A DNA stretch of 64,000 bases from Sulfurovum sp. (GCA_024637255.1 JAGXFO010000011.1:1-64000), one strand, 5' to 3'; shown: positions 1 to 7,630, counted from the stretch's first letter. The notes: a model not told the origin generated them from the letters alone. Numbers and translations are program-made.

Positions 1-138
1 TCAGCTATTGGATACAAAACTCCTCATGAGGCTTATTGCAAAGTAGTTAATAATTTAGATGAATCAATGCTACTAAAGGTAGCTTAGGTGCTGGGAATAA
101 AAAAACTTTTTTTATGGTCTTGACAAAGGGGTGCAGTA
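1..138 (+). mobile_element. right end of an IS3-family-like insertion sequence (transposase C-terminus and terminal end)
   Basis: An open frame enters from the left edge and stops with TAG at 85-87. Its last 28 residues begin SAIGYKTPHEAY, which resembles the extreme C-terminus of IS3-group DDE transposases (pattern ...H(S/A)xLGYxTPxE). It is followed by about 50 bp of non-coding DNA ending in TTGACAAAGGGGTGCAGTA near 121-138, which looks like an IS end. The opposite-strand restriction gene loses its own reading exactly here, its last roughly 28 codons being read from this DNA. The rest of the element lies outside the window. The exact end (about 135-140) and the family are inferred. Confidence 0.65.
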
Positions 139-2134
139 TATTTTTGTACTTCTCAACATAAACGGTTGAATTTATTGATAATTTATTCTTCATAATGATA
201 GTTGAACTTTCCGCCGTCACGTTATCAAAAACACCATCACCATAATCTATAATAATTAATATTTCATGTTTTAAAAACTGCTCTCGAATTTCCTTTGCAG
301 TGTTTATTAGCATCCAAGTATTTGGAATAATAAATCCAAGTAAACCGTCTTTTGATAAAAGATTCAATGAAAGAAATGAGAAAAATAGATAAGTGTCTTT
401 ACTTTTTGATGTAACATACTGATATTTATCCATCAAATATTTTGTGTGACTATCGGGAATTTTAGCACCCCAAGGCGGATTCCCGATAACAACATCGAAA
501 CCACCCTGCTCAAACACTTCGGGAAATTCCTCCTCCCATACAAATGCATTTTCGGCAACGCTTTTATCAGCTATCAAACTATTACCACATTTGATTTTAG
601 CACCTAGATTAATAAGCTCTCGCCCTTTATGAGCTGTTCGTAACCACAAACTAAGCTTCGCAATCTCTACCGCATCCTCATTTATATCTACACCGTAGAG
701 ATTGTGCTCCAAAATGCTTTTTTCGATTTCGTATCCGATCATCAAATCTTCGTAAGGGAGGAGTAAATCCCGTATGAGAGTATGTTCACGGATGAGGAAC
801 TCTAACGCTTGGTTGAGAAACGCACCGCTTCCACATGCAGGGTCTAGAATTTTTAGATGGGTTAGCCATTCTCGATACGCCGTCAATGTCTCTTTATAGT
901 TCTGTTCTGCTTTGGTAAGTTTACGAGGGTTAATTACTAACGTTTCAGGCTCGATCTTCAACTCTTCTTTTTTATCACTGCACAATTTGCCGAGGGTATT
1001 TTCAACGATGTATCTGGTGATATATTCAGGGGTATAAAACACCCCGTCTTTTTTTCGCTTGGATTTTTTCTTGTCAAATTCTGTATCGTTAACCTGAGCA
1101 TTCATCTCTTCAAGATCCGTCAAACTCTGTTCAAAGATATGCCCTAAGATATTGACGCTGATATCACTCTCAAAATCAAAATCCGAAAGCTTTTGCGCTT
1201 CCATGTCGAGATAACTGTCATCGATTGTCAAAGAGTCAAGTAATTCATCGGTGGCAAACAGTCCGCCATTGTATTTGGGAATGTCAAGCTTGTCATTTCC
1301 GGTGTTGATAGCGTTAAAATAAAGCTTGTAATAATCGTACATGCTGCGATCACCGAAACCATCAGCAGAGTGTCGTGTCCGTATCTCTTTGATAGTCTCT
1401 TTTTTTAACAACTCCCTGTCTTCCGCAAAGAGGATAAAGACTATACGATCGCATAGCTTCTGGGTAAGACGCAACAGCAACGATCTATCCATGTCATTGT
1501 TTTTAACAATATTTTCAAAGAGGTGCGATCTAAATTGGCTAAAGTCACGATAGAGTTCTTTGGAGATTGTTTGCTCAAAACGGGATGATTTTTCTTTGAG
1601 TTTGAGAGGAATATCCTCTTTGATACTCTCATAACTTAGGAGCAAATGGAGGGTCTTAAAATCTTCATACGAAAGAGAAAAAAGGTTAAATGTTTCATAG
1701 GCAGTTTTTTTGTCGATGTAAAAGCGCAGTTCATCGAAGTTGCTGATAATGATATATTTTGAATTGGAGTGAGAAGCGTGATAGTTGAATGCTTGTCCTT
1801 CAACCGAATAGAGATTTTTGGTCTTTTGGTCTTTTAGCTCCACGATCCCGACAACTTCATCGTTTACATAGATGACTCCATCAGCTTTTTTACCGTCAGT
1901 TTCGTTTTTCTTTTCTCGTTCCAGATTGTAATCATTAGGATTGGTAGTTTTAAGGGTGTAGCCTAAGCATGATTCAAAAATATCTTTCAAAAATCCGTCT
2001 TGATAGACTTCCTCTTTGAAGCCACGGATTGCATCGATTTTGGCGATATAGTTTTGAAAGTTATTCCAACGGGAGGCAACGAGGCTTTCATCTTGTTTGA
2101 TCGAATTGAGTACGGACTTTTGAAAAATTGCCAA
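47..2134 (-). pseudogene. Type IIG (Eco57I-like) restriction-modification enzyme, C-terminus replaced by IS
   Basis: A fused endonuclease-methyltransferase. The start is TTG with AAGG 7 nt upstream, and a TATAAT-like -10 lies at 2162-2167 on the minus strand. A PD-(D/E)xK-type nuclease is visible at the N-terminus (D85 ... E99-L-K101). The N6-adenine methyltransferase core has FYTP at 366-369, DPACGSGAF (motif I) at 431-439 and GNPPW (motif IV) at 551-555. Enzymes of this family usually run to about 1000 residues or more, with a C-terminal target-recognition domain. Here the native reading ends near residue 665, where the IS end begins, and the last residues up to the stop at 47 are IS sequence. 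The recognition domain is therefore lost or lies beyond the IS outside the window. As it stands the enzyme is probably inactive. The neighbourhood (decayed tRNA copy, toxin and transposase remnants) marks it as acquired DNA. Confidence 0.82.
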
Positions 2135-2288
2135 GTGGAAACCTTAAATTAAATTAAAACAATTATAGCGTAATCTAATGAGGCTACTTTCCCCCTTATC
2201 AAGAGAAGAAAAAATAAAAACTCTCTCCCCATACGACCTAACTACACCGATCTACAGTCCTCCGACTCATTTAGCCTATAGTTAGTTA

Positions 2289-2321
2289 GTCACAAAGTCT
2301 TACACGGAGAGACTTTGTGAC
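2289..2321. repeat. 12-bp perfect inverted repeat with 9-nt loop
   Basis: GTCACAAAGTCT (2289-2300) and AGACTTTGTGAC (2310-2321) pair perfectly around the loop 2301-2309. Neither side is followed by a T-tract, so a simple intrinsic terminator is unlikely. It sits between the Type IIG gene and the repeats beside the decayed tRNA copy, where an element end or recombinase site could lie. The role is not known. Confidence 0.5.
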
Positions 2322-2327
2322 CATTTT

Positions 2328-2360
2328 GGGAATGTAGTGGGTCAAGAAATTGGGTCAAAA
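2328..2360. repeat. degenerate GGG(T/A)CAA-type direct repeats, putative integrase arm sites
   Basis: Three related words start at 2328 (GGGAATGTAGT), 2339 (GGGTCAAGAAATT) and 2352 (GGGTCAAAA), about one helical turn apart. The same kind of array occurs at 5181-5224. In both places it lies just to the left of a tRNA 3' end sequence, with a similar AT-rich stretch between (GTGATTT... then TAAATAA). Tyrosine recombinases bind such arm-type direct repeats near attachment sites. That function is inferred. Confidence 0.45.
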
Positions 2361-2409
2361 AAAATTAAAAATATGTGATTTTATTAATAGTTAGTTTACT
2401 TTAAATAAA

Positions 2410-2455
2410 TGGTGTAAGGGGGGGACACTAACCCTCATCCTCCAGCTATATGAGG
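2410..2455 (-). pseudogene. decayed copy of tRNA(CAT) 3' half; candidate attachment-site scar
   Basis: On the minus strand this stretch aligns with the 3' half of the intact tRNA gene (5324-5369): the encoded CCA, acceptor strand, T-arm and anticodon-loop region. I count about seven mismatches and two single-base indels over roughly 45 columns, and the TATGAG around the CAT anticodon is kept. No D-arm or 5' acceptor strand follows (2456-2500 does not fit), so it is not a working tRNA. The orientation matches the intact gene, as expected for a repeated 3' end left by integration at a tRNA. Because T-arms are conserved among tRNAs, the specific match to this tRNA is likely but not proven. Confidence 0.55.
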
Positions 2456-2611
2456 TATGCTTATGAAAGATGAAAAACTCCATACTTTCCTACGTATAGT
2501 GACTTTCAAAAAATGAACTTTACTAAAAAAATGACTATAAGAAAAAACTCTAAAATTATATCTAATTTGAAAGTCTAGTGAGTCTAGGGGTCAGGTGAAC
2601 GTAATCGTACT

Positions 2612-2780
2612 TCATCTATTCATCCTCTTTACAATCCCATTCACCGTAGATTGTGCCAACCCTAATACTTTTGCAATCTGTTGTGAGTAGCCTTCTTGGT
2701 ATATTTTGAGTGTCTTTTGGTTTCTCTCATTAGTAGTAGAGTTTTACTTTCGAGTATATGTGCACCAAACCCATTTATTC
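2612..2780 (-). pseudogene. remnant of a mobile-element protein with C-terminal helix-turn-helix
   Basis: Minus-strand codons from about 2728 to the TGA at 2612 read ERNQKTLKIYQEGYSQ, then QIAKVLGLAQSTVNGIVKR, a clear helix-turn-helix ending in a short basic tail. Such tails are common at the ends of IS200/Y1-like transposases and similar element proteins in this phylum. Upstream, a different frame reads GINGFGAHILESKTLLL at about 2728-2780, which looks like the preceding segment displaced by a +1 frameshift, and an in-frame TAA blocks extension. No start codon or remaining body is present. Assignment to a transposase family is tentative. Confidence 0.5.
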
Positions 2781-2783
2781 CTT

Positions 2784-3332
2784 CTAAACTTTTAATTTAT
2801 GGGTTAGCAAACTAAGAATATATTCTAACTCTTGCAATTTTAATTCTAATTCACTTCTTGTAATTTGGACACCAATATCTCCATGAGCAATTGAATCTCT
2901 TGTTGATGCTATACTATCTAGAATAGATAAAGAAATTAATTCAGTTTCGTTAAAAAATATACCTAAATTATTAAATAATTTTTCAATCGCTGGAGTTTTG
3001 TATTTTGGGACTCTATCTTGAGTAAAATTACGATAGCTTATTTCTTGTGGATTTTTTTTATAAAATGATACAATTTTATTGAGTGTTAATTCTTCTTGCT
3101 TATCTCCTAGAAAATTTCTAGTTAATAAGCAAATATGTATATTAGAAATATCTCTTGTTTTGATTTCATCAATATATCTTTCTACTTTTATTTTAACACT
3201 TGCTTCAAACTCAGAGAGCATCATAAGCCACATAGCTTTTAAAATATAGATTTGAGCATCCCCATGTGGTTCCCTGTCTCTCCCTGTAAACCCACTAAGA
3301 ACTTCTAAGATTCTATTTTTACCGTCCGTCAT
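2784..3332 (-). CDS. HEPN-fold protein of the MAE_28990/MAE_18760 type, predicted nuclease partner of DUF262
   Basis: A 182-residue, mostly helical protein. Near the C-terminus it carries R145-D-S-I-A-H150, which fits the Rx4H signature of HEPN ribonuclease domains, followed by a leucine-rich helix. Small HEPN proteins of the MAE_28990 type are known to be encoded beside DUF262 proteins. Here the gene starts one base after the stop of the DUF262 gene, so the two are almost certainly co-transcribed and translationally coupled. I infer a toxin-like or nucleic-acid-cleaving effector in a two-gene defence or stress module. The low GC and lysine/asparagine-rich make-up differ from the core genes to the right, consistent with transfer. 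The family call rests on the motif and context only. Confidence 0.6.
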   Translation of the reverse strand: MTDGKNRILEVLSGFTGRDREPHGDAQIYILKAMWLMMLSEFEASVKIKVERYIDEIKTRDISNIHICLLTRNFLGDKQEELTLNKIVSFYKKNPQEISYRNFTQDRVPKYKTPAIEKLFNNLGIFFNETELISLSILDSIASTRDSIAHGDIGVQITRSELELKLQELEYILSLLTHKLKV

Positions 3333-3333
3333 A

Positions 3334-4386
3334 CTATACAGTTTGCCCCAAAATTATTTTCTTAATACTTTCAACTCTATATTCTATCATTTTTCCACCG
3401 GCTTGAGAGTGAAGACTTTTTTTAAATTCATCAACAGCCATTTGTTTTTCTAGCTCTTTCATAAACTGTTTTGGTGTTACAAGAATTTTTTTATCTGTAA
3501 AGTCAGAAAAGGCTAACATTTCAGCATCATATAGTGACCTATTTGAGTTAGTAGTCCATTTTCCTGTTTTTATCCCATAACTTGAAAAGGCACATTCCCC
3601 TAGATACTTATACACCAATGCAATTGTATCATCAAATAATTTTTCAAAAGCCTTTAATGTTTTTTCAGGAGGATTCCGGTTGTTTTTTAGAAATTCTGTG
3701 AGGAAAAAAGATAAATTTTTTGCTCGCTTATATCCACTATCATGATATGCAAAAAAACGAAGTACTAATTCTTCATGAGCCATATTTCTTTCGTCACGTT
3801 TTAATTTTAAATTCAACATTTCTTTAAGTAAAGGTCTTTTTGCTAACTCTTTAAGTAAATTATTAAAAGAACCTCGTAAAGTATTATTTCTTATTTCTTG
3901 TGGAGTTAATTGTATGCTACCTAAATTCAAACGTTCGAAAACTTCATATTTAATTTCTTCATCAGATTCATTTAAAATTACAATTGCTCTAATCGATCTT
4001 TTTCTAATTTCATCTCTATCTCTTTGTTCAAGCTGTGAATAACTTTTCCCATTCACATCATCACGAATTTCTAAGCCATTTAATATAAATTCATCTTTAA
4101 GAAAACTGGAAAAAGTATTTAATCGTTGTTGTCCATCAATTACTTCATACTTTAAGGTTTCAGCTTGCTCAGCAAAATATATAACAGGGATTGGAATATT
4201 TAGCAAAAGAGACTCTATTAGACGAGAACGTTTGTGCTCTTTCTCATCATTAGCGCCCCAAACATCATTTCTTTGATAATCAGGATTTAAATCAATATCA
4301 CCCACTCCTATCTTATCAACTATATCTTGTACAGAATAGTCATATGGCTGAGCCAATATACGACGTGGTGCTTTTTTTATACTCAT
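3334..4386 (-). CDS. DUF262 (GmrS/ParB-nuclease-like) domain protein
   Basis: A 350-residue protein with the DUF262 hallmarks in order: NPDYQRNDVW at 34-43, IPIPVIY at 64-70 and the nucleotide-handling DGQQR at 84-88. A charged helical region and a lysine-rich C-terminal part follow. DUF262 is the N-terminal domain of GmrSD-type modification-dependent nucleases and related NTP-using nucleases. This protein lacks the usual C-terminal DUF1524 HNH nuclease, since no HNH-like histidine cluster is visible. The adjacent HEPN gene, one base downstream, may therefore supply the effector activity. It starts at ATG with AGGAC upstream. Phage defence is inferred from the family and from the island position beside a tRNA. 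Confidence 0.72.
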   Translation of the reverse strand: MSIKKAPRRILAQPYDYSVQDIVDKIGVGDIDLNPDYQRNDVWGANDEKEHKRSRLIESLLLNIPIPVIYFAEQAETLKYEVIDGQQRLNTFSSFLKDEFILNGLEIRDDVNGKSYSQLEQRDRDEIRKRSIRAIVILNESDEEIKYEVFERLNLGSIQLTPQEIRNNTLRGSFNNLLKELAKRPLLKEMLNLKLKRDERNMAHEELVLRFFAYHDSGYKRAKNLSFFLTEFLKNNRNPPEKTLKAFEKLFDDTIALVYKYLGECAFSSYGIKTGKWTTNSNRSLYDAEMLAFSDFTDKKILVTPKQFMKELEKQMAVDEFKKSLHSQAGGKMIEYRVESIKKIILGQTV

Positions 4387-4455
4387 TATTATTGTCCTAA
4401 AATTTATTTACACTCTTATAACTTATGAAATCAAATTATTAATCTAATCTGGATA

Positions 4456-4485
4456 ATTATAACAAAAATTACATCACACTGTAAA
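4456..4485 (-). promoter_or_regulatory. putative promoter of the DUF262-HEPN operon
   Basis: On the minus strand TTTACA (4485-4480) and a perfect TATAAT (4461-4456) are separated by 18 bp and lie about 70 bp upstream of the DUF262 start. Two small inverted repeats further upstream (TTATCAA/TTGATAA at 4513-4531, and ACTTATG/CATAAGT just beyond it) could be operators. The site was read by eye. Confidence 0.45.
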
Positions 4486-4733
4486 AAAATCTCCACTTTT
4501 TACAACTTTTGCTTATCAATCATTTTGATAATCAAAGTAAGATGTAATACTTACTTATGCGTATCCATAAGTATATGCATTGAGTATAACTAAATTTCTC
4601 TCTTGTTTTGTAAGAATATAAAATGATAGTGGTCAGTTTATAATTATAACACTCTTCCTAAAGTAGCTAAGATACCATAACTCAACCTATACTTCTTCCT
4701 ATCGGCATGAAAATATCAATTTGAGACTATACC

Positions 4734-5057
4734 TTAACGGGTTTTTCTAACCTCTCTTGAACTCTGTCTACAAGCACTAGCATTACGGGTAAGTGGTGTG
4801 AGTGATGCTTGGTTGATGCCAAGTCGCATCAAATGTCTGTCCATCAGTAACCTTATCCAAACCATCAGGCAAAGAGTCATTAAATACACCCAAAGTCCTT
4901 AAAATGTATCATCATCACACCTATGAAGTCCTTCTTTAAGTGGCAATTTATAGGGAGATATCTCTATGCCTGTTTTTAGGAAATGTTTGTCATACTCGAA
5001 GTAGATTTTTCGGTCTTTTATGGCTAGGGTTCCTAATTTTTGTTTTTTTGTTGTCAC
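4734..5057 (-). pseudogene. hipA: decayed hipA (HipA-like kinase toxin) N-terminal fragment
   Basis: Minus-strand reading from GTG at 5057 gives the start of a HipA-family protein: KLGTLAIKDRKIYFEY, then FLKTGIEISPYKLPLK and GLHRCDDDTF. It then meets an in-frame TAA where the family has Asp. The next bases encode SLPDG in a neighbouring frame (a frameshift), after which RLLMDRHLMRLGI and ASLTPLTR return in the first frame before a TAA at 4734-4736. The kinase core (about 300 further residues) is absent, and no hipB-like regulator is seen. This is a dead toxin remnant on the same island as the DUF262-HEPN pair. Confidence 0.75.
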
Positions 5058-5180
5058 TTATTAGGTCAGGACTATAACGTACTTTTAAAACTAAAAATGC
5101 AATTAATCCATTTAAAGAAGATAACAAAAGTTAAAAAAAAGAAGGGTGCTACTTAAGAGATTAAGATAACATATTTCATA

Positions 5181-5224
5181 GGGTCAAAAATCGGGACAAA
5201 TTTGGGACAAAAACGGGACAAAAG
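5181..5224. repeat. four tandem GGG(A/T)CAAA repeats at 11-12 bp spacing, putative integrase arm sites
   Basis: Repeats start at 5181 (GGGTCAAAAATC), 5193 (GGGACAAATTT), 5204 (GGGACAAAAAC) and 5215 (GGGACAAAAG), so they face the same side of the helix. They lie about 100 bp from the tRNA 3' end, the usual side for an integrated element, and resemble the weaker set at 2328-2360. Their arrangement fits arm-type binding sites of a tyrosine integrase. No integrase gene remains in the window. Confidence 0.55.
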
Positions 5225-5323
5225 TTCAAACCTCCGGCTCAAAAAAGAGAAAAAGTAATGCGTGATTTATTTCAATAATTTGTCTATAAATATAGTAAAT
5301 AAGGGGATTGTTCATGATTTTGG

Positions 5324-5400
5324 TGGTGTCAAGAGGGGGACTCGAACCCCCGACCTCCGGCTTATGAGACCAGCGCTCTAACCAGCTGAGCTACCTTGAC
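5324..5400 (-). tRNA. tRNA with CAT anticodon (tRNA-Met, elongator type likely)
   Basis: A full cloverleaf is readable on the minus strand. The acceptor stem is GTCAAGG/TCTTGAC (one G-T pair), followed by the D-arm GCTC...GAGC. The anticodon stem CTGGT/GCCGG holds the loop CTCATAA (anticodon CAT). The T-arm is GGGGG-TTCGAGT-CCCCC, followed by discriminator A and an encoded CCA, 77 nt in all. The 5' end pairs at position 1, which argues against an initiator tRNA. Elongator Met is favoured, but a lysidine-modified tRNA-Ile2 with the same anticodon cannot be excluded by eye. Accessory DNA begins immediately 3' of it, so it appears to be the integration target. Confidence 0.93.
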
Positions 5401-5490
5401 ATCTCTGTTTAAAGAGACGGAATTTTAACTAAAACTATCTTTAATGTCAATAAAATAGAGGTAAAAAAGGTAAAAAATAAATTTTAACTC

Positions 5491-5517
5491 ATACTTTAGT
5501 TAGATTGACTAAAGTAT
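5491..5517. promoter_or_regulatory. 27-bp perfect palindrome (10-7-10) upstream of groES
   Basis: ATACTTTAGT (5491-5500), spacer TAGATTG, and ACTAAAGTAT (5508-5517) form a perfect inverted repeat about 95 bp before groES and about 25 bp upstream of its likely -35. It is not the CIRCE consensus (TTAGCACTC-N9-GAGTGCTAA) but has a similar layout, so it could be an operator for a heat-shock repressor. A terminator function is less likely, because the only nearby gene ending here would be on neither strand. Confidence 0.5.
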
Positions 5518-5539
5518 TTTAAATAAATCAAAACAACTC

Positions 5540-5568
5540 TATTGACTTTCCTACAAAAACCCATTACA
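5540..5568 (+). promoter_or_regulatory. putative groESL promoter
   Basis: TTGACT, a 17-bp spacer and TACAAT fall between the palindrome at 5491-5517 and the groES start, leaving a short leader with the ribosome binding site AAGGAG at about 5597. A further TTGACA (about 5574) and TATAAT closer to the gene have too short a spacer to work together, but that TATAAT could act as a -10 on its own. Confidence 0.45.
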
Positions 5569-5610
5569 ATACCTTGACAAAAATTACTTATAATCTAAGG
5601 AGCTATCATT

Positions 5611-5877
5611 ATGGCATTTGAACCACTAAAAAACAGAGTTCTCGTAACACGTGAAGAGCAATCAAATACAACAGCATCTGGCCTCTATATTCCAGATTCA
5701 GCCAAAGAAAAACCTCTAGAAGGTAAAGTAGTTGCAGTGGGGCCCACCGCAAAAGAAGATGGTATTTCCGTAGGCGATACTGTGGTATTTGCTAGCTTTT
5801 CAGGTATGGAAATTACTATAGAGGGCAAAGAGTACCTTATACTCTTAAGCAAAGAAATTTTAGGTCTTATCAAATAA
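5611..5877 (+). CDS. groES: co-chaperonin GroES
   Basis: The 88-residue co-chaperonin forms the heptameric lid of the GroEL chamber in the cytoplasm. The N-terminus MAFEPLKNRVLVTREE and the mobile loop region (TASGLYIPDSAKEKP, about residues 22-36) are typical, and the length is slightly shorter than the usual 94-97. A clear AAGGAG lies upstream of the ATG. groEL follows after 15 bp, so this is the standard bicistron. Expression may be controlled by the palindrome at 5491-5517. There is no doubt about identity. Confidence 0.97.
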   Translation: MAFEPLKNRVLVTREEQSNTTASGLYIPDSAKEKPLEGKVVAVGPTAKEDGISVGDTVVFASFSGMEITIEGKEYLILLSKEILGLIK

Positions 5878-5892
5878 CAAAGGAATTTTAAC

Positions 5893-7521
5893 ATGGCAAA
5901 AGAAATATTTTATTCAGACAAAGCAAGAAGCGGGCTTTATGCAGGTGTTAGTAAACTCGCAGATGCAGTAAAAGTAACTATGGGTCCTAGAGGACGCAAT
6001 GTGCTTATACAAAAGAGTTATGGTGCGCCGCACATCACAAAAGATGGCGTAAGTGTTGCTAGAGAGATAGAACTTGCTGATCCACTTGAAAATATGGGTG
6101 CGCAACTGGTTAAAGAAGTTGCAAGCAACACAGCAGACGAGGCTGGTGACGGAACAACGACTGCTACAGTACTTGCCCATGCTATTTTTAAAGAAGGTCT
6201 TAGAAACATCACAGCAGGTGCAAACCCCATAGAAGTTAAAAGAGGTATGGATAAAGCATCTGCAGCGATCATCGTAGAACTTCAAAAGATGGCCAAAGAA
6301 GTTAAAGGCAAAAAAGAAATAGCCCAAGTCGCAACCATTTCTGCAAATTCAGATGAGGCCATCGGTAACCTTATCGCTGAAGCGATGGAAAAAGTAGGCA
6401 AAGACGGTGTGATCACCGTAGAAGAAGCAAAAGGCATCAATGACGATCTTGAAGTGGTAGAAGGCATGCAATTTGACAGAGGATACCTTTCTCCTTACTT
6501 TGTAACCAACACAGAAAAAATGACATGTGAGCTAGAGTCACCAATCATTCTTCTGACTGACTCGAAGATCACTTCGCTAAAAGACCTTATACCTGTTTTA
6601 GAACAAGTACAAAAAAGCGGAAGACCGCTTCTTATCATTTCAGATGACGTAGAAGGTGAAGCACTGGCAACACTTGTACTCAACCGTCTTAAGGGTGTCC
6701 TAAACATCGTAGCTGTCAAGGCTCCAGGGTTTGGTGACAGAAAAAAAGAGATGCTGAAAGATATTGCTATCCTTACTGGAGCAACACTGATTACAGAAGA
6801 ACTTGGACTTACACTTGAAAAAACAACGCTTGCTGAGCTTGGTGAGGCTACTAGAGTAATCATAGACAAAGACAATACTGTCATCGTAGGCAGTAAAGGC
6901 AGCAAAGATGCTGTCATTGCAAGAGTAAATGAAATCAAAACACAGATTGGTACCACAACCAGCGAATATGATAAAGAAAAACTTCAAGAGAGACTTGCGA
7001 AACTTTCAGGCGGCGTTGCTGTCATCAAAGTAGGTGCGGCTACCGAGACTGAAATGAAAGAGAAAAAAGACAGAGTGGATGATGCACTTTCTGCCACTAA
7101 GGCTGCTGTGGATGAGGGTATCGTTATCGGTGGTGGAGCCGCACTCATCAAAGCCAGTCAAGCCGTAACGCTTACACTTGAGGGTGATCAGGAAATAGGA
7201 GCACAAATTATCTTAAGAGCGGTCTTTGCCCCTATGAAGCAGATTGCTCAAAATGCAGGGTTTGATGCTGGTGTAGTAGCAGATAGAGTTGCAAACTCTA
7301 CAGATAAAAATCTAGGATTCAATGCTGCAACGGGTGAATATGTAGATATGATAGAAGCGGGAATCATTGACCCTCTCAAGGTAGCACGTGTGGCACTCCA
7401 AAATGCTACTTCGGTTGCATCATTGCTTCTTACTACTGAGGCCACTATATCAGATATCCCAGAAGCATCGTCGGCGCAACATGCAATGTCAGACATGGGT
7501 GGCATGGGTGGCATGATGTAA
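5893..7521 (+). CDS. groEL: chaperonin GroEL (60 kDa)
   Basis: A 542-residue ATP-dependent chaperonin, the only copy in the window. Visible family features include KVTMGPRGRNV near residue 28, the ATP-binding DGTTTATVLA near 87, the apical domain with GYLSPYFVTN near 198, and the glycine/methionine-rich C-terminal tail ending GGMGGMM that lines the chamber. AAGGA precedes the ATG. It is full-length with no irregularity. It ends the groESL transcript, with a 12-bp hairpin 16 bp downstream. Confidence 0.98.
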   Translation: MAKEIFYSDKARSGLYAGVSKLADAVKVTMGPRGRNVLIQKSYGAPHITKDGVSVAREIELADPLENMGAQLVKEVASNTADEAGDGTTTATVLAHAIFKEGLRNITAGANPIEVKRGMDKASAAIIVELQKMAKEVKGKKEIAQVATISANSDEAIGNLIAEAMEKVGKDGVITVEEAKGINDDLEVVEGMQFDRGYLSPYFVTNTEKMTCELESPIILLTDSKITSLKDLIPVLEQVQKSGRPLLIISDDVEGEALATLVLNRLKGVLNIVAVKAPGFGDRKKEMLKDIAILTGATLITEELGLTLEKTTLAELGEATRVIIDKDNTVIVGSKGSKDAVIARVNEIKTQIGTTTSEYDKEKLQERLAKLSGGVAVIKVGAATETEMKEKKDRVDDALSATKAAVDEGIVIGGGAALIKASQAVTLTLEGDQEIGAQIILRAVFAPMKQIAQNAGFDAGVVADRVANSTDKNLGFNAATGEYVDMIEAGIIDPLKVARVALQNATSVASLLLTTEATISDIPEASSAQHAMSDMGGMGGMM

Positions 7522-7537
7522 TCACTCATCATACTCC

Positions 7538-7569
7538 CTTGCAAACCCTTAAAATGTAGGGTTTGCAAG
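7538..7569. terminator. strong hairpin between convergent groEL and xseA
   Basis: CTTGCAAACCCT (7538-7549), loop TAAAATGT and AGGGTTTGCAAG (7558-7569) form a perfect 12-bp stem just after groEL and downstream of the convergent xseA group. The T-tract is poor on both sides, but position and symmetry suggest a bidirectional terminator or a 3' stabilising hairpin. Confidence 0.6.
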
Positions 7570-7630
7570 ACCCCTGATTTGAACTCATATATTTATATAA
7601 AATCCGCCCAGACCATACTTCCATAAAAAC

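Noticed and set aside
2410..2455. A second functional tRNA gene
   Set aside because: Only the 3' half can be aligned; the D-arm and 5' acceptor strand are missing and the T-loop has substitutions.
5491..5517. CIRCE element
   Set aside because: The arms read ATACTTTAGT, not TTAGCACTC, and the spacer is 7 rather than 9.
5914..7568. Several minus-strand open frames inside groEL
   Set aside because: Shadows of a highly conserved coding gene with biased codon use; the proteins are cysteine- or serine-rich and match nothing.
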